DNA of 9,659 bases, from contig CABTZC010000052.1 of NCBI GenBank assembly GCA_902489185.1, positions 1 through 9,659 of the forward strand, in the 5' to 3' direction. The position numbers were made by a program, and so were the translations under genes. Shown piece by piece: positions 1-7,200 of this stretch; the first letter of the stretch is position 1; each line of letters begins with the position of its first letter. Source of the DNA: an uncultured Brevibacterium sp. (GTDB taxonomy: Bacteria > Actinomycetota > Actinomycetes > Actinomycetales > Brevibacteriaceae). The notes beneath the pieces were generated by a model. It had not been told where the DNA came from and searched no databases. It was given only the letters and a program-made list of their open reading frames with translations.

Positions 1-963
1 CGCAATTCCATCCTCGGTAACAACCAGCTGCGTACGGCCGTCGTGTTCACGCACGATCATGGTGCGTTCGACCGATTCACGGCGCGCAAGGAACTCCGCC
101 TCCGTGATGAGTGGGCGGCGTCGACCAGCTTCGCGCCCTTCGCGACGGCGCTGACGCTTTGCTTCGAGGCGGGTTGACCCTTTTACACCAGTAACCGAGT
201 CTTCTGCGCTGCGGACTCGGCGGCGCCGGCGACGACGCGACGAATCTTGGTTGTCACCTTCGTCCGAACCCTTGCCCTCGGCCTGTTGACCGCTGTCGGT
301 ATTGTTGTCGCTTTTGCCTGCAGAATCCTTATTTTCAGAGTCTCCGGAGTCATCGCGGGACTTTGATCGACGACCTCGGCCACCGCGGCGGCGACGGCGT
401 CGATCATTATCACCGGAGTCGTCTGTGCTATCAGAGTCGTCTATTTTGTCAGAGCTGTCGTCGCTTTCGTCGTTATCGCTGTCGTTCTCTTCGTCGTCAC
501 CGGTCCACGTGGGGTCAACGACTTCACCCAGTTCTGCTTGTGGCTGTTGGAACGTCAGGAAGTTTGAGCTGGGAGCCTTGATTGGCTCTACCTGTTCTTC
601 TTCCTCCTGTTGCGCCGCGGAAAACACTGCTTTGGGGTCAAAGGATCCGCCCGCCGAGGTCGTTACCAGGTTTTCAGGTTGCGCCACCTGCCCTGGAAGA
701 TTGGAGAAAATTGCCGAAAGAGGGTCCAACGGACGACGGTCACGAGCCGACTCAGGCTCGTGTGCTTTCTCCGTCGCAGTTGTCGTTTCTCTTCTTTTGT
801 CTTCAGCAACACGAGCGATGCCGTCAAGCACATCACGCTTTTCTTGATTAACTTCGGTGGTCTCCTGATGGTCATCTTCGACGTCAGACTTCCCGCGGGA
901 TTTCCTTAGATTCTCGAGGTCGGCGAGAATGCCGGCTTTAGGATCGAGGTCCTGATTATTCAT
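1..963 (-). CDS. rne: Ribonuclease E/G, N-terminal part (runs off left edge)
   Basis: Endoribonuclease of the RNase E/G family, which cuts single-stranded RNA in mRNA decay and rRNA/tRNA processing. Only the first 321 codons are present, in frame to base 1. The start is ATG 963-961, with AGGAG at 977-973 and a 9-nt spacer. Residues 1-154 are low-complexity and polar. Residues 155-187 are very rich in Asp and Ser. Arg clusters lie at about 188-199 and 243-251, separated by a polar acidic linker. From about residue 262 comes the stretch typical of actinobacterial RNase E before the S1 domain (STRLEAKRQRRREGREAG, then RRRPLITEAEFLARRESVER). The catalytic domain lies outside the window, so E versus G cannot be settled, but the long extension fits actinobacterial RNase E. 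The tail is probably disordered and able to bind RNA or partners (inference). The gene is divergent from the VKOR gene. Confidence 0.9.
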   Translation of the reverse strand, partial: MNNQDLDPKAGILADLENLRKSRGKSDVEDDHQETTEVNQEKRDVLDGIARVAEDKRRETTTATEKAHEPESARDRRPLDPLSAIFSNLPGQVAQPENLVTTSAGGSFDPKAVFSAAQQEEEEQVEPIKAPSSNFLTFQQPQAELGEVVDPTWTGDDEENDSDNDESDDSSDKIDDSDSTDDSGDNDRRRRRRGGRGRRSKSRDDSGDSENKDSAGKSDNNTDSGQQAEGKGSDEGDNQDSSRRRRRRRVRSAEDSVTGVKGSTRLEAKRQRRREGREAGRRRPLITEAEFLARRESVERTMIVREHDGRTQLVVTEDGIA

Positions 964-1011
964 TTTGTTAAACTCCTGCCCCTTCCAGTATGCGATGCAC
1001 CGTTCGCACAC

Positions 1012-1027
1012 TGTCAGGGAACTGACA
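1012..1027. repeat. Inverted repeat TGTCAG-GGAA-CTGACA in the rne leader
   Basis: Perfect 6-bp arms (1012-1017 and 1022-1027) around a 4-base loop. It overlaps a direct repeat, ACACTGTC at 1008-1015 and 1025-1032. It lies about 50 bases upstream of the rne start, so it would be in the 5' untranslated leader as a small hairpin, or act as a protein-binding site. No T-tract follows it in either direction. Confidence 0.4.
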
Positions 1028-1135
1028 CTGTCTACGCGTCTATACGCAAAAACTCTTGAGCAGTGTGGCTCGCGCAATGGCGCGTTGGCCTGCTTCTCTT
1101 TTACCACGTGGATCATGACCCACAAGGTGGAAGCT

Positions 1136-1157
1136 CGAGGTTGGGTGCTCAACCTCG
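1136..1157. repeat. Perfect 8-bp inverted repeat in the rne/VKOR gap
   Basis: CGAGGTTG (1136-1143) and CAACCTCG (1150-1157) are perfect complements around a 6-base loop, GGTGCT. If rne transcription starts near the CATAAT at 1173-1168, this hairpin would sit at the very 5' end of the rne leader, where it could protect the transcript or serve in feedback control. It could equally be a repressor site. It lacks a T-tract, so a terminator is unlikely. Confidence 0.45.
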
Positions 1158-1185
1158 CTCGCACATCATTATGTCACACGCTTCA

Positions 1186-1202
1186 TGTACAAACCCTGTA
1201 CA
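1186..1202. repeat. Paired TGTACA palindromes, 11-bp period
   Basis: TGTACA occurs at 1186-1191 and 1197-1202 with AACCC between. Each copy is itself palindromic and the centres are 11 bp apart, about one helical turn. This arrangement suits a dimeric or cooperative DNA-binding protein. It lies just upstream (for rne) of the CATAAT hexamer, where an activator or a repressor could act. No regulator gene is adjacent, so its partner is unknown. Confidence 0.35.
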
Positions 1203-1238
1203 CGCGCCGTTGTTGCTGTCCAACGAGTGAACCGTCCA

Positions 1239-1265
1239 GTGCCACGAGCGGTAGTTCCGTGGCAC
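1239..1265. repeat. Perfect 8-bp inverted repeat with a third half-site at the VKOR start
   Basis: GTGCCACG (1239-1246) and CGTGGCAC (1258-1265) are perfect arms around an 11-base spacer. The half-site CGTGGCA recurs at 1279-1285, ending on the A of the VKOR gene's ATG. Two same-orientation half-sites 21 bp apart plus an inverted partner look more like an operator than a simple hairpin. Its position immediately before the VKOR gene suggests control of that gene (inference). Confidence 0.4.
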
Positions 1266-1284
1266 AGCATCAGCACTTCGTGGC

Positions 1285-1950
1285 ATGCTTAACACCGTGA
1301 GTGCAAAACGAACCGAGCTAGACGAGCATCCAGAGACACAGATAGCGCAATCTTCGACGTGGCTCCTCAATCCGGTGGTCCACGGAATCTACATGGTTGC
1401 ACTGTCAGTCATCGGTCTGATTGCTTCATATGACCTTTCGATTGAAAAGATCAAGAAGCTCGAAAATCCAGAGTACATACTGTCGTGCGACATGAACCCG
1501 TTTTTCTCGTGTAGCGGCGTCATGCAATACCCTCAATCTCAACTTTTCGGGTTTCCTAATCAGCTGTTGGGCATCGCAGCATTCATCTTTCCACTCCTCT
1601 TGGGAGTTCTGCTCATCAGCCGTGTTCACATACCCGGTTGGGTGATGGTTGGGCTCAACATCGGACTCCTAGGGGGTGTAGCCCTGGTTGTTTTCCTGTA
1701 TATCAGTTCCATTTGGGTGATTGGAATTGGGTGCCCGTGGTGCATCGTGGTCTGGTCAATCACGATCCCCCTCTTTTGCACGACTACCGGCTATAACGCC
1801 TTGGCGGGGAACTTTGGTGCAGGCGTTCGCGACAACGTCACTGTTCGTGTCTTCGCTTCAAGCTCGCTTCTCATCAGCGTCGTGCTGGTGTTTGTTATCT
1901 ACGTGTCGATCGTGGTTCGTTTCTGGGGTTACTTCAGCACCCTTTTCTAG
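1285..1950 (+). CDS. Vitamin K epoxide reductase family protein (VKOR, disulfide-bond formation)
   Basis: Integral membrane thiol oxidoreductase. In actinobacteria VKOR reoxidises a periplasm-like DsbA/MdbA-type oxidase and passes electrons to quinones. The 221-residue product has the family marks: loop cysteines Cys68 and Cys76 in CDMNPFFSCSGVM, then QSQLFGFPNQLLG, and the active-site pair Cys150-Cys153 in GCPWC. Five membrane segments are visible, roughly 31-50, 92-112, 117-140, 142-165 and 190-212. A short polar cytoplasmic N-terminus precedes the first. The start is uncertain: ATG 1285 and the in-frame GTG 1297 both lack a Shine-Dalgarno. I kept the ATG, but the GTG would remove only four residues. 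No DsbA-like partner is in the window. The gene is divergent from rne and convergent with ndk, so it is probably monocistronic. Confidence 0.88.
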   Translation: MLNTVSAKRTELDEHPETQIAQSSTWLLNPVVHGIYMVALSVIGLIASYDLSIEKIKKLENPEYILSCDMNPFFSCSGVMQYPQSQLFGFPNQLLGIAAFIFPLLLGVLLISRVHIPGWVMVGLNIGLLGGVALVVFLYISSIWVIGIGCPWCIVVWSITIPLFCTTTGYNALAGNFGAGVRDNVTVRVFASSSLLISVVLVFVIYVSIVVRFWGYFSTLF

Positions 1951-1963
1951 ACCCGTGGCAATA

Positions 1964-2012
1964 GAACGCGAATCACCCCCGGCGTCTAATGCGCCGGGGG
2001 TGATTCGCGTTC
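1964..2012. terminator. Strong bidirectional hairpin terminator between the VKOR gene and ndk
   Basis: The arms at 1964-1984 and 1992-2012 are perfect complements over 21 bp, with a 7-base loop TCTAATG. The GC-rich core is CACCCCCGGCG paired with CGCCGGGGGTG. It starts 14 bases after the VKOR stop and 16 bases after the ndk stop on the other strand, so it can end both convergent transcripts. There is no U-tract on either side, as in many actinobacterial terminators that rely on the hairpin alone. It may also protect the 3' ends from exonucleases (inference). Confidence 0.85.
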
Positions 2013-2027
2013 ACACACGTATGTGGC

Positions 2028-2444
2028 TCAGTCTTGGAACCACAGACCAATTTCACGTTCTGCCGACAAAGAAGAATCCGAACCGTGCACCAGGTTCTGC
2101 TGCACCGTAGTCCCCCAGTCTCTGCCGAGGTCCCCGCGAATAGTTCCAGGGCCCGCTGTCGTCGGGTCTGTAGCGCCGGCCAGTGCACGAAAGCCGAGGA
2201 TCACACCGTCACCTTCAACGACCATCGCCACAACCGGGCCAGAGGCCATGAAGTCGACAAGCGGGTCAAAGAATGGCTTACCTTCGTGCTCTTCGTAGTG
2301 TTCCGTAAGAAGTTGACGTGAGGCTACCATCATTTTCAATCGTTCGATTGTGTAGCCTTTGGTTTCGATGCGTGAAATGATTTCACCGATCAAACCGCGC
2401 TTCACGCCGTCGGGTTTAACGAGGACAAGAGTCCGTTCGCTCAC
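2028..2444 (-). CDS. ndk: Nucleoside diphosphate kinase
   Basis: Transfers the gamma phosphate from ATP to nucleoside diphosphates through a phosphohistidine and balances NTP and dNTP pools. The cytosolic product is 138 residues, normal for the family. Visible marks are ERTLVLVKPDGVKRGLIGEI near the N-terminus (Lys10 of the nucleotide site), TDPTTAGPGTIRGDL at 92-106, and NLVHGSDS at 117-124 with the catalytic His120. The chosen start is GTG 2444-2442, giving MSERTLVLVKPDG, with GGAGA at 2455-2451. An in-frame ATG 30 bases upstream would add ten residues that do not resemble the family and lacks this ribosome site. It is the last gene of the ileS operon, 41 nt after the DUF4233 gene, and ends just before the hairpin at 1964-2012. 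Confidence 0.97.
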   Translation of the reverse strand: MSERTLVLVKPDGVKRGLIGEIISRIETKGYTIERLKMMVASRQLLTEHYEEHEGKPFFDPLVDFMASGPVVAMVVEGDGVILGFRALAGATDPTTAGPGTIRGDLGRDWGTTVQQNLVHGSDSSLSAEREIGLWFQD

Positions 2445-2485
2445 GAAGATTCTCCAATCGTTGAATTTGAGCAATCACTACTAGG

Positions 2486-2899
2486 TTAGCTTTTCTTTTT
2501 GGTTGCCGCGCCAATCTCTTGTTTCGCCCATTCGGTAGCTTCCTTGTCTATTCGCTTTCCCCAGTACACGGCAACAATCCACATGGCTGTGAAAATGACA
2601 CCCACGATGAGCATCATCGGCATAACAAAAGCGGTAAGCAAGACGCACACTTGTGCAACATGACCTAACGTCACTCCAACACCCGAACCGAGTGCCTTCT
2701 TTGGCAGTGTGGCGGCCGCAACCACACACAAGACAGTGATCACCGAAGCTCCCACAATCAGCCACGTCAATGACACGGGGCGCAGTCCGTAGCCCACCAG
2801 GAAAGCCAGGTAGACCACCAGGATCTCCGAAATCAGAATCGTGCCACACAGGACGGGTAGCTTCGATTTCAAAGGAAGTGTAGGAAGCGGCTGGCTCAC
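2486..2899 (-). CDS. DUF4233 family membrane protein
   Basis: Small integral membrane protein of unknown function, 137 residues. It has four hydrophobic segments at roughly 14-36, 42-63, 76-94 and 95-112. A conserved C-terminal YWGKRIDKE motif follows at about 112-120, then a Lys-rich tail ending TKKKS. The motif and the place between folC and ndk are typical of actinobacterial DUF4233 proteins; Mycobacterium has a homologue in the same slot. The start is GTG 2899-2897, preceded by AAGGAG at 2910-2905. It overlaps the folC stop by four bases (GTGA), which suggests translational coupling. The function cannot be deduced from sequence. The constant neighbours hint at a link to folate or nucleotide metabolism, but that is only context. 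Confidence 0.85.
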   Translation of the reverse strand: MSQPLPTLPLKSKLPVLCGTILISEILVVYLAFLVGYGLRPVSLTWLIVGASVITVLCVVAAATLPKKALGSGVGVTLGHVAQVCVLLTAFVMPMMLIVGVIFTAMWIVAVYWGKRIDKEATEWAKQEIGAATKKKS

Positions 2900-4263
2900 G
2901 ACTGCTCCTTTCGCCCCAGAAGTGTACGCGCCTCGCCCACCGTTGACAGAGACCCGGTCACCACAACACCCGTTCCTGACTCGTCGAGCGCCAGATCAAG
3001 TGCCTTCATCAGAGCGGAATTCATGTCGCTTTCGACGTAAACGTCATCTGCGTCCCACCATTCGCGGGCTGCGTGCGCGAGCTGCTCGGCATCCATCGCA
3101 CGAGGAGACTGAACGTGCGTCACGATCACGCGCCCGGCGAAGCGGTGAATGTGTTCAAACAGGCCATGAGGGTCTTTGTCCGCGTACATGGCGACGACTG
3201 CCACGACCTCGGAGAAGTCAAAAGCGTCACTCATCGTTTCAGCCAGAACCTGGGCAGCGTGCGCATTATGCGCACCGTCGACAATCACCGTGGGTTCGGA
3301 CCGCAGAACCTCAACACGTCCAGGTGAGGTCACAGCGCTCATACCTTCGCCAACCACGTCAGCGTTCAACGGTTTGTCTTCTGTTCCCAAGAATGCTTCG
3401 ACCGCGGCCAGAGCAACCGCCGCGTTGACGGCCTGGTGCTCACCGTGCAAAGGCAAGAACAGGTCGGGATAGTCCCCCAGCTGAGTGCGTACATGGATCA
3501 CTTGCCCGTCAACCGCGTTCACCCGGTTCTGCAAACCAAATTCGCGACCCAGCCACGTGGACTGGGTGCCACGGCCGGAGAACTCCGAGGCAAACACTTC
3601 TTCCACCTCGGGAACCTGGGGGCCCACCACCGCAACCGGGTGCGGGGCAGGCGACGGATCCACGGTGCGGTTGAGAATCCCCGCTTTTGTACGCGCGATC
3701 TCTTCGACCGTGTCTCCCAGGAACTGCTGGTGATCCAGGCTCACAGGGGTGAACACGCACACCTGAGCGTCAGCGACATTCGTTGAGTCCCATTCGCCAC
3801 CCATGCCCACTTCGAGGATCATGACGTCGACTGGAGCGTCGGCGAAAATGGCGAACGCAACCACGGTAAGCGCCTCAAAGAACGTCAGAGGCGGTCGCTC
3901 CGACTGGGCCAATTCCTGGTCAACGATGTGAAGAACCGGCTGAATGTCGTCGACAATCTCGACAAACTTCTGGGCGCTTACGGGTTCGCCGTCCACGCTG
4001 AAACGCTCGGTGAGGTCCTGCATGTGCGGGCTGGAAAACCGTCCGGTGCGCAGATCGTGGGCCCGAATGAGCGTGTCGATCATGCGCACTGTGGACGTTT
4101 TACCGTTGGTGCCCGTCACCGTGATCACCGGCGCCGAGGTGTGTATATCGCCCAAAAGTTCGCACGCTCGGCGCGTAGCGTCTAGGCGCAGTTCAACTTC
4201 AGTTTCACCGGCCCGCGCCTGCAGGAGAGCCTGGGCGCGGGCGAGTTCAGACGTGAGATCCAT
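2896..4263 (-). CDS. folC: Bifunctional dihydrofolate synthase / folylpolyglutamate synthase
   Basis: Mur-ligase-type enzyme that adds glutamate to dihydropteroate (making dihydrofolate) and then extends the gamma-glutamyl tail of tetrahydrofolates, using ATP. The product has 455 residues, the usual size. In order it shows the P-loop TGTNGKTS at 50-57, GRFSSPH at 74-80, LTFFEALTVVAF at 126-137, the Mg-site stretch EVGMGGEWDSTN at 151-162, LDHQQFLG at 176-183, KAGIL at 193-197, HQAVNAAVALAA at 276-287, VDGAHNAHA at 328-336 in the C-terminal domain, and TGSLSTVGEAR at 436-446. The start ATG 4263-4261 shares a base with the ileS stop (TAATG). A GAAGG lies just upstream inside ileS, so translation is probably coupled to ileS. 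Whether both activities are present cannot be told from sequence. Confidence 0.95.
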   Translation of the reverse strand: MDLTSELARAQALLQARAGETEVELRLDATRRACELLGDIHTSAPVITVTGTNGKTSTVRMIDTLIRAHDLRTGRFSSPHMQDLTERFSVDGEPVSAQKFVEIVDDIQPVLHIVDQELAQSERPPLTFFEALTVVAFAIFADAPVDVMILEVGMGGEWDSTNVADAQVCVFTPVSLDHQQFLGDTVEEIARTKAGILNRTVDPSPAPHPVAVVGPQVPEVEEVFASEFSGRGTQSTWLGREFGLQNRVNAVDGQVIHVRTQLGDYPDLFLPLHGEHQAVNAAVALAAVEAFLGTEDKPLNADVVGEGMSAVTSPGRVEVLRSEPTVIVDGAHNAHAAQVLAETMSDAFDFSEVVAVVAMYADKDPHGLFEHIHRFAGRVIVTHVQSPRAMDAEQLAHAAREWWDADDVYVESDMNSALMKALDLALDESGTGVVVTGSLSTVGEARTLLGRKEQS

Positions 4264-7200
4264 TAGGCCTTCACCACGCGAATGTTCGCGTTCAGTTCAT
4301 TCGCACTGTGCAGATCGTCACCCGTTGCTTCATCTGCGCTGAGTTCGAACTGCAACGCGAGCGTTTCACCGGCAATGAGCAGTCGGTGCGGGGTGAGCGC
4401 CTGCGCGGTCGCGTCGTCGGTGTACAGGGTGACGCGGATGCGGTCAGAAACATCCAAGTCGAGCTCACGTCGGATGTTCTGGATTGCGCGGACGGCATCA
4501 CGTGCCAGTCCTTCCGCTTCTAGTTCCGGCGTCACGGTGGTATCCAGCGCCACGAAACCAGAGTCGGTAGGTGCCAGAACAACACTGTCGCTTGCCGCCT
4601 CGGCGACCTCTTCTAGGGTGTACTCACCTTCCACCAGCTCGATCCCGCCGGAGACCACCACACCGTCATTGACCGACCAGTCGCCGGTCTTTGAACCCTT
4701 AATGGCCGTCTGCACGTCCTTCCCGAGACGCGGGCCGGCAGCGCGGGCGTTCACCGTGAGTTTGTGGTCGAGTGAGAATCCGGCTTCGGCGGCTTCGGCC
4801 ATGCGAAGTACCTCGACGGATTTCACGTTGAGCTCGTCGGCGATGATGGATGTGAAGTCCTCACCTAGCTCGATGTCAGTTGCGACCGTGAGCGTGGACA
4901 GTGGCAGGCGCACGCGCAAGTGCTGTGCCTTACGCAGGCTCGATCCCACCGAGCACACGCCGCGGGTTGCGTCCATGCGTTCAACCAGATCAGGATCTGC
5001 AGGGAACAGCGTTGCGTCTGGGTAGTCAGCCAGGTGGACTGACTCTTCGCCCGTGAGGCCACGGAAAATTTCTTCTGCCACGAATGGCATGAGCGGGGAC
5101 GCAGCACGGATGAACGCTTCAAAACACGTATAGAACACGTCGAAGCTTTCGTGCATGGCCACCGTGCCGTCCCAGAAACGACGGCGCGACCTGCGCACGT
5201 ACCAGTTGGTAAGAATGTCCAAGTACTCACGGATCAGCTGGCAACCATTCCACAAGTCATACGCGTCCATGGCCGTCTGGAAGTCCACCAGGAAGTCGTG
5301 AGTCTTAGCAAGCAGATAGCGGTCCAGAACCTGGCTCGACTCATACCGTTTCTTGGCGCTGTAGCCGCGGGTGTCTTCGCCTTCTGCTGATTCAGCCGTG
5401 TTGGAGTACGTGGCAAAGAAGTACCATGCGTTCCACGCTGGCAGGATCACCTGTCGAACCCCGTCACGGATTCCCTGTTCCGTGACGATGAGATTTCCAC
5501 CGCGCAAGATGGGGCTGGACATGAGGAACCAGCGCATCGCGTCAGAGCCGTCACGTTCAAACACTTCGTTGACATCCGGGTAGTTGCGCAGGCTCTTCGA
5601 CATCTTCTGTCCGTCCGAGCCCAGAACGATTCCGTGGCAGATCACGTCCATGAACGCTGGCTTGTCGAACAGCGCGGACGCCAGAATGTGCAGGGTGTAG
5701 AACCATCCGCGTGTCTGCCCGATGTACTCAACAATGAAGTCGGCCGGGTAGTGGTGTTCGAACCAGTCTTTGTTGTCGAACGGGTAGTGGACCTGCCCGT
5801 ATGGCATGGAACCGGAGTCGAACCACACGTCCAGGATGTCTTCGACGCGACGCATGGTGGACTTCCCAGTGGGGTCGTCCGGATTAGGGCGGGTCAGCTC
5901 ATCGACGTACGGGCGGTGCAGGTTTGGTTTGCCGTCGGGCCCGGTTGGCAGACGACCAAAGTCACGTTCGATCTCTTCAAACGACCCGTAGACGTCCAGA
6001 CGTGGGTATTCCGGGTTGTCTGACTTCCACACAGGAACAGGGCTTCCCCAGAAACGATTACGGGTAATCGACCAGTCGCGCGCGTTTTCGAGCCATTTTC
6101 CGAACTGGCCGTGCTTGACGTTGTCCGGCACCCACGTGATTTTTTCGTTGTTGGCCAGCATCTTGTCTTTGATCTTGGTGACCTCGACGAACCACGAACT
6201 CACTCCCTTGTAGATGAGAGGGTTCTTACAGCGCCAGCAGTGAGGGTAGGAGTGGTTGTAGGTTTCGTGACGTACCAGCACGGTGCCGTCCCACACAGAT
6301 CCGGTTTCGCCGTCCTGCTTGGTGGCGTTCTTGAGCTGTCGGATCAGTGGCGCGTTGGCTTCGAACACCTGCAGGCCTTCGAATTCCTTGACTGGCGCGG
6401 TGAACTGGCCGCTCGCGCTCACGGGCATGACGGCTTCGATTCCGGCAGCCTGAGTGACAACGTAGTCGTCTTCACCGAATGCTCCCGCGGTGTGAACAAG
6501 TCCGGTACCGTCCGAGGTGGTAACAAAGTCCCCTTCGAGGATCCGGAAGGCGTTCTCATGGCCTTCGTAGTAGGTGAACGGCGGGTTGTAGGTGTGGCCT
6601 AAAAGGTCGGAGCCTTTGAGCGTTTCAACAACTGTGGGGTCCTCCCCCAGTTCCTTTGCGTACGCTGCCAGCCGTGCCTGCGCGATCACGTACCTTTCAG
6701 CGGTACCGGTTGGCACCTCGGACTCTACAACCACGTAGTCGATGTCCGAGCCCACCACGATCGCAAGGTTGGAAGGAAGGGTCCACGGCGTGGTGGTCCA
6801 GATCAGGAACTTAGCGCCGTGCAGGCGTTCGAGCGGGCCACCCGAGCACGTCAAACCGACGGTGACCGACGGGTCTTGACGGTCTTTGTAGACCTCTTCG
6901 TCCATGCGGAGTTCGTGGTTCGACAGTGGCGTCTCATCCGACCAGCAGTACGGCAGAACACGGAAGCCTTCGTAGATGAGGCCCTTGTCGTACAGGGTTT
7001 TGAACACCCACAGGACCGATTCCATGAATTCGGGGTTGAGGGTCTTGTAGTCGTTTTCGAAGTCGACCCAGCGACCCATGCGGTTGACATACTCTTCCCA
7101 CTCGTTGGTGTACTTGAGCACGGATGCACGGGCGGCGTCGTTGAACTTTTCGACGCCCATGTCCAGGATTTCGTCTTTGGTTTTCAGGCCCAGCTGGCGC

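Larger units (their letters stand above)
964..1284. promoter_or_regulatory. Divergent intergenic region between rne and the VKOR gene
   Basis: This 321-base gap has no convincing gene and must hold promoters for both directions. For rne (minus strand) two -10-like hexamers are visible: CATAAT at 1173-1168, giving a leader of about 200 nt, and TATAGA at 1044-1039, giving about 70 nt. Neither has a good -35 at normal spacing. For the VKOR gene (plus strand) I see no clear promoter and no Shine-Dalgarno before either possible start. The gap holds several dyads: 1012-1027, 1071-1084 (CGCGC-AATG-GCGCG), the palindrome CCACGTGG at 1104-1111, 1136-1157, 1186-1202 and 1239-1265. The main ones are listed separately. 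ACACTGTC occurs twice, at 1008-1015 and 1025-1032. Regulatory function is inferred from position only. Confidence 0.5.

Noticed and set aside
302..847. 181-codon Ser-rich open frame on the plus strand
   Set aside because: It is the reverse reading of the Asp/Ser/Arg-rich RNase E extension. Low complexity on one strand gives low complexity on the other.
965..1300. 111-codon open frame on the plus strand in the rne-VKOR gap
   Set aside because: No ribosome site, no recognisable protein features, and it covers the dyads and the VKOR start, so it is more likely a chance open frame.
2445..2485. Possible separate ndk promoter in the 41-nt gap after the DUF4233 gene
   Set aside because: The space is short and shows no recognisable -35/-10 pair. 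Cotranscription is the simpler reading, though a weak promoter cannot be ruled out.
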